DNA from: Candidatus Heimdallarchaeota archaeon
Lineage (GTDB): Archaea; Asgardarchaeota; Heimdallarchaeia; JABLTI01
Assembly: GCA_023128635.1 (NCBI GenBank)
Contig: JAGMDP010000004.1
Span: forward strand, 1-18,634
DNA length: 18,634 nucleotides
Direction: 5' to 3'
In this document: one piece after another, positions 1 to 8,300 of the stretch
How the letters are laid out: each line of letters starts with the position of its first letter
Position numbering within the stretch: the first letter of the stretch is position 1
Notes under the pieces: model-generated
The model's input: the letters and a program-made list of their open reading frames with translations, nothing else
The model's database searches: none
Told to the model about the DNA's origin: nothing
Made by a program: the position numbers and the translations under genes

Positions 1-335
1 AAATCTCTTGTGGCTTTTGTTATTGCTCGTATAGTAATTACTCTGGTCAAATATTCTCCTAGAAACCAAGTAAGAAAATTGAGAACCATATTTGTGATTA
101 CTAGAGCAATAATTATCCCAATCGAAGTATCTGCTTCTATTGCCATATCAAATAGTCTACCAATGATATAAGGGGGGGCAAGTGTCAAAGCAGTATTTAT
201 TACAATAAATATTGTAGTAATCAAGATTGCTCGTTTGTATGGAGAAATATAATGCATCATTTGTTGAGTAAGTTCTTTATCAGTGAATTTTCTTTCACTC
301 TCTTCTTCACTTCTCCCAACACCAAACCAAGACAT
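1..335 (-). CDS. ABC exporter half-transporter, N-terminal part (cut by window edge)
   Basis: Only the first 111 codons are in the window; the gene continues past base 1. Translation begins MSWFGVGRSEEESER, followed by a hydrophilic stretch. A first membrane helix lies at about residues 36-55 (RAILITTIFIVINTALTLAPP) and a second near residues 70-90. The phrase PPYIIGRLFDMAI is typical of the first membrane segment of MsbA/LmrA-type ABC exporters. The ATG at 335-333 overlaps the TAA of the upstream gene as TAATG, and GGAGGATC lies just before it inside that gene, so the two are translationally coupled. This is most likely the partner subunit of the 635-codon half-transporter. By analogy with TM287/288-type heterodimers it should carry the canonical ATPase site, but its nucleotide-binding domain lies outside the window. 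Confidence 0.85.
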   Translation of the reverse strand, partial: MSWFGVGRSEEESERKFTDKELTQQMMHYISPYKRAILITTIFIVINTALTLAPPYIIGRLFDMAIEADTSIGIIIALVITNMVLNFLTWFLGEYLTRVITIRAITKATRD

Positions 336-2242
336 TATATTGATCCTCCTGCTGCACTATCAACTGTTTCTGGTTCTATTGGTGGTAAATCTAAGTGACG
401 ACCGAACACTCTTCGGTAATCTTCACTCGTTTTAAGTAGCTTCTCGTGAGATCCTTGAGCTACGATTACTCCTTTCCGTAAAACAATAATCTTATTGGCT
501 CGCTTAATTGTAGCAAGTCTATGTGTTATTATAAACACAGTTCTATTTTCAAGTAAATTATCCATTGCTTTCTGTATTTTCTCTTCTGTTTGCGCGTCAA
601 TTGCTGAAGCAGAATCATCAAGAATCAATATTTTCGGGTCAGCTAGAAATGCTCGAGCTATGGCAATTCTCTGTTTTTGACCTCCAGATAATGTAACACC
701 TCTTTCACCGACAAGTGTTTCATAACCTTCTTGGAAGGTCATAATGAATTCATGAGCTTGAGCAGCTTTTGCATATTCTACGATTTCTTCATCCGAAACT
801 TCTCGATCAACACCGTATTTTATGTTTTCCTTTATTGTAGTAGAGAATAGAAAGATATCTTGCTCTATTACTCCAATATTTTTCCTTAATGACTCAAGAG
901 TAAGATCTTGAATGTTATTACCATCAATTAAAATCTCTCCGGAATCTACGTCATACATCCTCGCTAATAATTTTGTAATTGTAGATTTCCCACAACCTGT
1001 TGGTCCAAGAATTGCGACAATATCTCCTGGTTGTGTTTTAAAGTTAATACCTTCCAAAGTATCTCGAATTATTATTTCAGGTTTCACTTCTTCAATAATC
1101 TCTTTCTTTTCACTCGTGACTTTTTTATCTCTTAGCTTATGATAACTGAAATCCACATCTTTGTATTCAATAACACCTTTCACATCTTTTAATTTGAAAG
1201 CTTCAGGTTTCTCAACTATGATTTCTTCTTCTTTCATTGTTCCAGTAATTCTTTTCGCTCCTGCTATTCCCATATGAGTTAAGAATAATACCCATGAGAT
1301 CATATATGTTGGATTATAAAGCTGCATTAGTACTCCAACGATTATTATTGCTTCTCCGCCTGTCATCAATCCTTGCATAATAAACCAAACACTCAATCCT
1401 ATTGCAGCTGTTATTGTTATGGAGAGAATTAAAGGTGGGAAGTAACGTGCTTGTTGTACACCACGATCTATTATATCATCTCTCAATGTATCTACTTCTT
1501 TCTGAAATCTTTTGGTTTCATGTCTTTCCGCTGTAAAAGCTCGAACAACTCTAATTCCTGAAACATTCTCTTGTAAGTGAGCATTGCAAACACCAAACTG
1601 GGTTTGTACTTTTTGTGTTAAAGGAGCCATATTTCTAGCATATCTATTAAGTGTCCAAATGTAGAATGGAATAAAGGCAATAACCATGAGACCAATTTGC
1701 CATTTATACCAAAATATCATCCCAAAAGCAATCCCCGCAGTAATTATTGCTTGAGTTATCATTCGTAATCCTGGTGATATGGTTGCATTAATTATTCTAA
1801 CATCAAAAGTTGCTTGGGACATTAGCTCCCCGACTTTAGCAGTATCATGGAAAGCCATTGATTTACTTTGCACAGAAGCGTAGAAATCTTCTCTAATTGA
1901 CTTTTCAGTATGTTGTGCTAAGTATTCATTTAGTATTCCAATGACTATATTAACTACGAATCCAACGATTCCTGTTAGAAAAATACCAAAGATAATCCAA
2001 AGAATCTCATAATCGACTATAATTAAAGATAAGAAATCTACCACAGGTGTAGTTGGTATTTGCTCGTATTTTGACCATAATAAGTCAAATAGAAGTCCAG
2101 TCAGAAATGGTCTGGCCATAGTAATAGCTATTGATACTATGGTTCCAATAATAATTGTGATGGCAATAGCTGGTTTTCTAAAGACTTGTTGAAATAACCA
2201 TTTTATGTGAGAATCCGGAATTTCTCTAATATCCAATTGCAA
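335..2242 (-). CDS. ABC exporter half-transporter with fused ATPase, degenerate-site type
   Basis: A 635-residue half-exporter. The membrane domain (about residues 20-325) has six predicted helices and the ATPase domain spans about 355-610. Visible motifs are Walker A GPTGCGKST (413-421), Q-loop Q461, signature LSGGQ (518-522), Walker B ILILD (538-542) and H-loop His574. The residue after Walker B is Asp543 instead of the catalytic Glu (LDDSASAID). Known heterodimeric exporters such as TM287/288 and BmrCD carry this change in one subunit, which fits the adjacent overlapping partner gene. Between the A-loop region (FSY, about 365-367) and the first core strand there is a charged insert of roughly 20 residues that the family usually lacks. 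The substrate cannot be read from sequence; lipid, peptide or drug export are all possible. The 2242 start is TTG without a clear ribosome-binding site. The frame stays open upstream to a TAG at 2299-2297. Confidence 0.9.
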   Translation of the reverse strand: MQLDIREIPDSHIKWLFQQVFRKPAIAITIIIGTIVSIAITMARPFLTGLLFDLLWSKYEQIPTTPVVDFLSLIIVDYEILWIIFGIFLTGIVGFVVNIVIGILNEYLAQHTEKSIREDFYASVQSKSMAFHDTAKVGELMSQATFDVRIINATISPGLRMITQAIITAGIAFGMIFWYKWQIGLMVIAFIPFYIWTLNRYARNMAPLTQKVQTQFGVCNAHLQENVSGIRVVRAFTAERHETKRFQKEVDTLRDDIIDRGVQQARYFPPLILSITITAAIGLSVWFIMQGLMTGGEAIIIVGVLMQLYNPTYMISWVLFLTHMGIAGAKRITGTMKEEEIIVEKPEAFKLKDVKGVIEYKDVDFSYHKLRDKKVTSEKKEIIEEVKPEIIIRDTLEGINFKTQPGDIVAILGPTGCGKSTITKLLARMYDVDSGEILIDGNNIQDLTLESLRKNIGVIEQDIFLFSTTIKENIKYGVDREVSDEEIVEYAKAAQAHEFIMTFQEGYETLVGERGVTLSGGQKQRIAIARAFLADPKILILDDSASAIDAQTEEKIQKAMDNLLENRTVFIITHRLATIKRANKIIVLRKGVIVAQGSHEKLLKTSEDYRRVFGRHLDLPPIEPETVDSAAGGSI

Positions 2243-2299
2243 TTTAGAAAGTTGATCATCATTTGCATTGGATTCTGTATTTGCTTGAGAGATTATCTA

Positions 2300-2305
2300 C
2301 ACCTC
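2300..2305 (-). promoter_or_regulatory. Shine-Dalgarno-like GAGGTG upstream of the ABC exporter pair
   Basis: GAGGTG reads on the minus strand from 2305 to 2300. The exporter frame is open from just after it, with codons ATA (2296-2294) and ATC (2293-2291) but no ATG, GTG or TTG until TTG at 2242. If this is the true ribosome-binding site, the start is a non-standard ATA/ATC codon or the start codon was lost. Confidence 0.4.
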
Positions 2306-2394
2306 ATACAACACATACCATCTACTTTTAATTCATAAATTTGCTTGTTTATTTTTAATCTTTGGATAACTCAAATTAACTTGGTTTAATTTTG

Positions 2395-2423
2395 AAAAAA
2401 ACAAATAAAACTATAGTAAAAAA
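2395..2423 (-). terminator. Poly-T termination signal after the small membrane protein gene
   Basis: On the minus strand a T6 run (2423-2418) and a T7 run (2401-2395) lie about 30-60 bases beyond the stop of the 75-residue gene. Archaeal RNA polymerase commonly terminates at such runs without a hairpin. The rest of 2243-2455 holds AT-rich promoter-like sequence for the exporter genes and nothing else recognisable. Confidence 0.45.
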
Positions 2424-2455
2424 GAGTGTTTCTATTCGTAAATTTGTATATTTTA

Positions 2456-2683
2456 TTACTTACTAGGATTTCCATTTGATGCTGTGCCATTGAATGTAGG
2501 TTTCTTTATGAAGAAATCGAAGTAGAATAAGAACCAAGTTATAACTATAAAAATAGAATAAACAAATGTGAATATACCGACAGGTAATGCATCAGAAGCA
2601 AAAGTGATGTATATAACATACACTGGAATTAATGCTGAACCTGCAATCAACATTCTCATTAGCTGTTTCTTTCTATCAGACAT
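2456..2683 (-). CDS. Small two-helix membrane protein, function unknown
   Basis: A 75-residue product starting MSDRKKQLMRM. It has a short basic N-terminus, a hydrophobic helix at about residues 10-30 (LIAGSALIPVYVIYITFA) and a second at about 36-58 (VGIFTFVYSIFIVITWFLFYFDFF). A polar tail follows that ends NGTASNGNPSK. The ATG at 2683 is preferred because the only in-frame extension uses a TTG three codons upstream. With the basic end before helix 1, both ends are predicted in the cytoplasm. It lies upstream of the exporter genes on the same strand, but about 200 bases with T-runs separate them, so co-transcription is doubtful. I do not recognise a family. Confidence 0.65.
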   Translation of the reverse strand: MSDRKKQLMRMLIAGSALIPVYVIYITFASDALPVGIFTFVYSIFIVITWFLFYFDFFIKKPTFNGTASNGNPSK

Positions 2684-2759
2684 AAAAGACAAATGTCATT
2701 ATTTCCCCTTGTTCTTTAAATCTCAAATAAATTAACTTATTCTGAAATATAAACATGTT

Positions 2760-2773
2760 CTTATATACTTTAA
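2760..2773. promoter_or_regulatory. TATA-like box between divergent genes
   Basis: The sequence CTTATATACTTTAA reads as a good archaeal TATA box. On the plus strand it would place a transcript start near 2786-2790, ahead of the short leader frame and the DsrE-like gene. On the minus strand, TATATAAG would place a start near 2738, ahead of the 75-residue gene. It may serve one or both directions. Confidence 0.4.
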
Positions 2774-2810
2774 TTTAATTGCGTGCTTTGGTTTTAATTT
2801 TCCAATTAAG

Positions 2811-2906
2811 GTGATTCGTTTGTTTAAACCAATTTTGCATTTTCCAGAATGGTTTTTAAATGGTATAGCTGTTTTTTCTTTGTTAAGATTTAATATGTTG
2901 TGTTAA
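2811..2906 (+). CDS. Possible short leader peptide before the DsrE-like gene
   Basis: A 31-codon frame from GTG at 2811, reading MIRLFKPILHFPEWFLNGIA at its start, ends with TAA at 2904-2906, two bases before the ATG of the next gene. An alternative start is TTG at 2820, with GGTGAT (2810-2815) four bases ahead of it. The peptide is hydrophobic and aromatic. The TATA-like box at 2760 would put the frame at the 5' end of the transcript, and the stop/start spacing would allow coupled translation. A frame this short can occur by chance, so the call is tentative. Confidence 0.25.
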   Translation: MIRLFKPILHFPEWFLNGIAVFSLLRFNMLC

Positions 2907-2908
2907 CC

Positions 2909-3361
2909 ATGTCAACTAACTTTCCAGCAAAGTACTTTCTATTATTTGCCAATTCCCCAAAGGATGGAATTCATCGAAACAATATCAATGCTGGTCTAAG
3001 AATTGGTCTAACACTTTTGATGGAAGAGTACGAAGTTCATGTTCTTTTAACAGAAGAAGCAATTTGGTTAGCAACTAATCCTGAAGATATGACGCAAAAA
3101 ACTTTAGATCAGTTTAGTCAAAAAGATAAATCATCTTCGAAAACTGGAGAACAATTATCACCAGATGAAGATGATGTAAGTTTTACTCCCCATGAATTAA
3201 TAGAAGGAATAATTTCTTTTGGTGGTCATATTATGACCTGTAGAAGCTCCTTAGCATTAACAGGTCTAAAAGAAGAAGATATTATAGATGGAGTAGAATT
3301 GATTCACTTACACAATGCAATAAAGCTCATGGTGCAATGTGATAAAGCATTTATTTTTTAG
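2909..3361 (+). CDS. DsrE/DsrF-like family protein
   Basis: A 150-residue soluble protein. Its alternating strand/helix pattern (KYFLLFANSP, RIGLTLLMEEYEVHVLLTEEAIWLA, then GGHIMTCRSSLALTGL with EEDIIDGVELI) fits the DsrE-like fold. Members act in sulfur relay or as small redox/trimeric proteins. Cys111 (TCRSSLALTGL) sits where DsrE-like proteins carry their conserved cysteine, and Cys144 is near the C-terminus. Residues about 56-95 are a hydrophilic insert rich in D, E, K, S and Q that interrupts the usual compact domain of about 115 residues. The ATG at 2909 is preferred to the GTG at 2900. No ribosome-binding site precedes it, which suits coupling to the leader frame that ends two bases upstream. 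No other sulfur-relay gene is nearby, so the specific role is unknown. Confidence 0.65.
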   Translation: MSTNFPAKYFLLFANSPKDGIHRNNINAGLRIGLTLLMEEYEVHVLLTEEAIWLATNPEDMTQKTLDQFSQKDKSSSKTGEQLSPDEDDVSFTPHELIEGIISFGGHIMTCRSSLALTGLKEEDIIDGVELIHLHNAIKLMVQCDKAFIF

Positions 3362-3373
3362 AATGATAATGAC

Positions 3374-4189
3374 TCAAATGAATAGTTTTTCTTCGATTTG
3401 TTTTGCTTTCACATGTAAACCTAGAATTTCATAAAGATGGGATAAGATATCCCAAGAAATTTCCCATTCTTTTGGTTTGTTAACAAGAATCTTCTCAAAA
3501 ATCTTTAATGATTCCTGGTGTTTTTCTTGTAAAAATAGAACACAAGCATAGGTATCTAGATAGACGTTATTTTTCACTTCAAACTTCAAAGCTTTTTTAA
3601 TTAAATCTTCAGCTTCTTTTAATTCCCCTAGCTCAGATAAAATAAAAGATAAATGATTCATTACAATATGATTATTTGGCAAAAGAGAAAGGGATTTCTT
3701 TAAAGGAGTTATAGCTTTTATTGGTTCATCTAGGTAATAAAAACATAAACCAATGCCTTCATAGGATATACTATCAATAGCATTAAGATTTACTGCTTCT
3801 TGGAAATGTAAAAGAGATTGTCTTATATTTCCTAAATGAAATTCTGCTTCGCCATATTCTCGCCAAACATGGGCATTGTTACTATTGATTTTCAGGGCTT
3901 TCTGAATAAACATATTTCTTCGTTCTGTATTCCCAGCAATTTTGAATAAAAATGCTAGAGCCATACAAGCATCGAAATTTGGTTCATCTGTATTGACTTT
4001 CTTCTCACAATCTGAAATGTCCTGCAAATACTCCCATTCATTTATTTTAAAAATATCTTGAGAAATTATACTATAAACCGAAACCGAGGATTGAATAAGA
4101 TCATTATAAAGTGTACAAGCTTTATGATAGTCACCATTTTTTGTGCAATTCAAAGCATTTTCGAACTTCTCTATCCCTGCTTCAGTCAT
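3374..4189 (-). CDS. TPR-repeat protein
   Basis: A 271-residue soluble protein built of tetratricopeptide repeats. Recognisable 34-residue units include those around AHVWREYGEAEFHLGNIRQSLLHFQEAVNLN, SYEGIGLCFYYLDEPIKAITPLKKSL, IVMNHLSFILSELGELKEAEDLIKKAL and VYLDTYACVLFLQEKHQESLKIFEKIL. The N-terminal third is more degenerate. TPR solenoids bind partner proteins; no enzymatic domain is present. The ATG at 4189-4187 has AGGAT six to seven bases ahead. It converges with the DsrE-like gene with only 12 bases between the stops. The upstream nuclease gene is co-directional, 109 bases away. Confidence 0.85.
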   Translation of the reverse strand: MTEAGIEKFENALNCTKNGDYHKACTLYNDLIQSSVSVYSIISQDIFKINEWEYLQDISDCEKKVNTDEPNFDACMALAFLFKIAGNTERRNMFIQKALKINSNNAHVWREYGEAEFHLGNIRQSLLHFQEAVNLNAIDSISYEGIGLCFYYLDEPIKAITPLKKSLSLLPNNHIVMNHLSFILSELGELKEAEDLIKKALKFEVKNNVYLDTYACVLFLQEKHQESLKIFEKILVNKPKEWEISWDILSHLYEILGLHVKAKQIEEKLFI

Positions 4190-4298
4190 TACTGAATCCT
4201 GCCATTATGTAATACTAAATTTGTTGAATTGTTATTTGAAAATTGTAATATATTAAATTACACATCAGCTTGGAAAAGATATTTCTAATATTAATTTA

Positions 4299-5099
4299 TT
4301 ATTTTAAGCTATAGCCGATGTTTTTGAAACCTATAATGAAAAGTTCTATTTTATTTTCTTTACATGCTTTAGCAATTTGACCTGTGTAACTTAGGGTCAC
4401 TATGCCTTTACGTATCTTCTCAGGATCTATTCCTTTCTTTTTGGCATAGTCATCTATATTGTATCGAGATACTTGACCAATAGTTCTATCTTTCGCGTCG
4501 AGTTTTATTTCTAGAAGCAAATGATTATCACTTTTATCAATTAAAACTAAATCTATTATCGCAGAATCTAAACTCACTTCCACCTCGAGATACTCCAGTT
4601 CTTCTCCCAAAAGTGATGGTTTTTTAATAATTAAATTGCGAAGATTTTGTTCAGTAAATGATTTTTCATCTAAATCAGAGAAAAGCTCTGTTTTACTATT
4701 CATGATTTCAGTTAAAAAATCAAAAGGGCTAATTCTACTTCCTTTCACACCTTGGTCTCCATAAGGACAAACTCTTATGATTTCATCTTCATAGAGAATG
4801 ACTAGAATTGGTCCTTGTTTGAAATTCAGCTTTTTAGATTTTGAAATTGCAAGTGCAGCTCCTCCTCCACTAACAATTTTAAATTTTCCCGGACCAGCAG
4901 CAGCACTAATTTCTCGCTTAAGCTTTTTGTATTCATTTTCAGTAATGTCTGTAATTATATTAAACTCGATTTTCTTAGCTTGTTTTACTTTCTCAAGTAA
5001 ACCAATTACCTTGTCAACTTCAGCTACTGGTGATTCCTCAAGAGAATAATAAAGATCAAACTTTAAATCCTGTAAATAAATTTTAGTTTCTGAGCTCAT
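4299..5099 (-). CDS. NucS/DUF91-type PD-(D/E)XK nuclease with non-standard N-terminal domain
   Basis: A 266-residue protein whose C-terminal half (about 150-260) matches the NucS/EndoMS nuclease core. The motif is IIDLVLID then LLLEIK, giving Asp183, Glu197 and Lys199, with Gln209 and Tyr213 in QVSRY. The Asp+14 Glu and +16 Lys spacing equals that of Thermococcus EndoMS (D165, E179, K181), so the active site looks intact. The N-terminal 145 residues do not resemble the EndoMS beta-barrel. They read as an alpha/beta region with KVIGLLEKVKQAKKIEFNII, a GGGAALAIS segment and a strand ILVILYEDEIIRVCPYG. It may be a NucS-like nuclease with a different targeting domain, acting in DNA repair or defence. 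The ATG at 5099-5097 has only a weak GTGAAG ahead. Confidence 0.75.
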   Translation of the reverse strand: MSSETKIYLQDLKFDLYYSLEESPVAEVDKVIGLLEKVKQAKKIEFNIITDITENEYKKLKREISAAAGPGKFKIVSGGGAALAISKSKKLNFKQGPILVILYEDEIIRVCPYGDQGVKGSRISPFDFLTEIMNSKTELFSDLDEKSFTEQNLRNLIIKKPSLLGEELEYLEVEVSLDSAIIDLVLIDKSDNHLLLEIKLDAKDRTIGQVSRYNIDDYAKKKGIDPEKIRKGIVTLSYTGQIAKACKENKIELFIIGFKNIGYSLK

Positions 5100-5265
5100 A
5101 ATTCTTCACTTAAGGAATTCATTAATAGAAAATGAAATTTTCCCTCGTTCTAGGTAAAAAGTGAGAATTTCAATGTTTTTTGGGGATTCAAAGTGATTCT
5201 CAGAGATTTAATAAAAGATAATAATTTGAAGAATAATATAGACGATATTAACTACATGGAATAAA

Positions 5266-5277
5266 TACTTAAAAAGA
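5266..5277 (+). promoter_or_regulatory. TATA-like box upstream of the surface-protein gene
   Basis: The segment ATACTTAAAAAG resembles an archaeal TATA box and would place the transcript start at about 5295-5300, giving a leader of about 75-100 bases. The interval 5100-5375 otherwise holds AT-rich sequence and the short inverted repeat at 5314-5330. Confidence 0.35.
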
Positions 5278-5313
5278 AAAATGAGATAGAAAGAGAATAA
5301 GAAAAGTTTATCA

Positions 5314-5330
5314 ACTGAAAACCTTTCAGT
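5314..5330 (+). repeat. Perfect 7-bp inverted repeat in the surface-protein leader
   Basis: ACTGAAA (5314-5320) and TTTCAGT (5324-5330) are perfect inverted copies separated by ACC. The repeat lies about 15-30 bases after the predicted transcript start and 45 bases before the first ATG. It could be an operator for a dimeric repressor or a small hairpin in the 5' leader. Confidence 0.4.
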
Positions 5331-5375
5331 CAATAAAGTATAAGAAGAGACCGAAATCCAATCTAAGATTCGTCA

Positions 5376-8300
5376 ATGAAACTGGTGAAAAAAATGAAGC
5401 GGAACAAGAGCTTTTTCATTGTATCAAGTGTAATAATGTTAATGTTGTTATCAGTAACCTTTATCGCAGAGAATAAAGGAGTTCCAATAAAGGAAAAAAT
5501 AGTAGGACAAGATGATTCTCTTGTAGAAATACAGAAAAGAGAAGAACTTTGGAATCAATATTTAGAATTACAGGCCACATCAAATGGTTTAACCAAAATG
5601 GGTGTTTTGGATGTCGATTTTGGGAATGCCTATAGAATTGAAACTGTAAACTCTTTATCAGGCGACGATGATGTTCTAATTGTATCAGGTTTAGGTGGTG
5701 GAGTCACATTCATTGATGTGTCTGATTCCCAGAACCCAGAAGTTTTAGGTAGTTATTATAGTGGAGGAACAGTCTATGATGCTGCAGAACATGGTGGTCT
5801 ATGTTATCTTGCCTTACATGAAAACGGTCTTGAAATCTTAGATGTAAGCGATTGGGATGATATAGAAAGCGTAGCCACTCATGATGATGGCGGGGAAGCT
5901 TATGATTTAGAGTTCCTGGGTTTTGATTTCTTGTATGTAGCTGATGGAACTAGCGGACTTGAGATTTATAACTTCAGATATAATGACAGAAACTTTACTA
6001 GAATTAAAACAGACGATTTTGGATTAAATGAGATTCTCGGAGTAGTTGCTGATCCCCTTAACAATATTGCCTTTCTTATGGCAGGGGATGAAGGTATTGC
6101 TGCGATTGATATAACAACTCCTTTGAATCCATCATTGATTACTATCATATCAGACGGTGGATCAGATGCTCGCAATGCTGACTTCAGTTGGCCATATTTG
6201 TATGTAACAGAAGGAGCCAGTGGTTTGAGAGTCTACAATTATACTAGTCAAAACAATATCACTCTTTTAGGAACCTTCGATGTAGGTATCAATGAGTATG
6301 CTGAATTCTTTGAATGGGATGTAGGCAGAAAGGGATATCTTTCCACAGGAGATGACGGATATTTATACTCATTAGATCTCAATAACATATCTGACATAAC
6401 CCAAAATTGGCGAATAGCAAATGAACCGGGTTCTGCAAATGATATGAAAGTTGATGGATCTGCAATTTATCTGGCAAATAGTTTCGATTTGAAAATTTTC
6501 TCATCGCAACATCCTGATCCCCCAATTCTAGAGTCAGATGTAATATTTGCTGGAGAACCAAGTGCAACTTATGTCTCAGGTGATATAGGAATGCTCTCAA
6601 ACGGTTTAATCGGTTTTGACTTGATTAACTTGTCTGATATCACAGATCCAATACTGATTTCAAAATATGAACAAGTAGGAGTTTCATATTATGAGTCAAT
6701 AATAAATAATACTCTTGTTTATTGTGCGACAAGTGAAGGATTAGAAGTAATAGATATTTCAGACACAAGTGCACCAACAAGTTTAGCAACTTTAGCTGTT
6801 GGGAAATCAAAAGCTTTAGAATTTGCTGACAATATTGTTTATCTTGCTACAGAAAGTGATGATTTTCTGACTATAAATGTAACAGTACCCTCAGCTCCGG
6901 TAGAATTGGACAATGCAGGTATTGTGAATGATCTCTTCGATGTATCGATGAATAGTAATTATGCTTTTGTTACTATGGGATCAAATGGTTACACTGTAGT
7001 CGATATCAGTAACCCTGCAGCATTAAGTATTCATTCAACACATGGTGTCACTGTAGGTGCAGATGGAATTTTTGTGAATGGTACTGTTTTAGCTATTGCT
7101 GAATTAACAAATGGTGTGCAATTATACAACATTACTGATATTAACTCCATTACCGGTTTAGATGGAAAATTTGACGGAATACTCAATGTAACAAAAGTAG
7201 TTGTTGATGGTGATGATCTCATTATTACAGCTAAAGAAGCTGGTGTATACATAATTAATGCAAGTGATCCATCTAATTTAGGTGGTTCCGGTTATTTTGA
7301 TGATGGAGGATCAGCAGTCAATCTTATGGTTTACAATGAAATAATCTACATAGCAGATGATTTGGATTCATTTGAGGTAATTGGAAAAGATACGGATTAT
7401 GATCGATTAGCTGATTTTGAAGAAACCAATATTTGGACAACAGATCCATTTGTCGCGGATACAGATGCAGATGGGATTCTCGATGGAGATGAAGTTGATT
7501 ATTGGCAAGATAGAGACATAAACCCCTTATTTGATTTTGATTTGGATACATTTGGTAATCTTTTAGATGTGGATTCCGATGACGATACAATAAACGATGG
7601 TGATGAAGTGAATTTCTGGGGTTCAGATCCCAACAACTTAGATTCTGATGCAGACGGAGTCTCTGATGAAGATGAAGTTTCTCCAATAACACAATATGAA
7701 ACTCATCCAGCATTATCAGATAGCGATACAGATGGTATCAATGATTTTGATGAGTTGTTTGGATTACTCGATCCATTAAATCCAGCTGCAAATCATACAG
7801 GATATATTCCAGGTCAAACAAATACCACAACTACTAGCTTAAATGCCACTAATCCTGATACCGATGGAGATATACCATACGATGGGTGGGAAGTCTTATA
7901 CGGTTATAACCCATTGCTAGCAGATAGTCATTATGACAATGATACAGATGGTCTTAACTCTACCATGGAATTCCTTTTTGGTTCAGATCCACATAATTCT
8001 GACACAGATGGAGATACAATATCAGACGGTGATGAGGTTCTGATTCATGGCACTGATCCGACATTAGTAGATACAGATGGGGATTACATTCCAGATAATT
8101 ATGAGATTTTGTATAGTCTTAATCCTCTAGATGATGCCGACGGTACAACTGACAATGATGATGATGAATTATCTAATTACGAAGAATATCTTTGGAACAC
8201 AGATCCATTCAACAATGACACAGATGCTGATGGTATGCCAGACGGTTGGGAAGCACTTTACAATTTAAATCCAACCTTCCTTCAGGACGCCTATAGTGAT

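Noticed and set aside
4299..5099. Calling this gene EndoMS/NucS mismatch endonuclease outright.
   Set aside because: Only the nuclease half matches; the N-terminal domain of EndoMS is not recognisable.
7324..7713. Long minus-strand open frames antisense to the surface-protein gene.
   Set aside because: They arise from the aspartate- and glycine-rich repeats on the plus strand, which give few stops in the antisense frame, and their His/Leu/Asn-rich composition is not protein-like.
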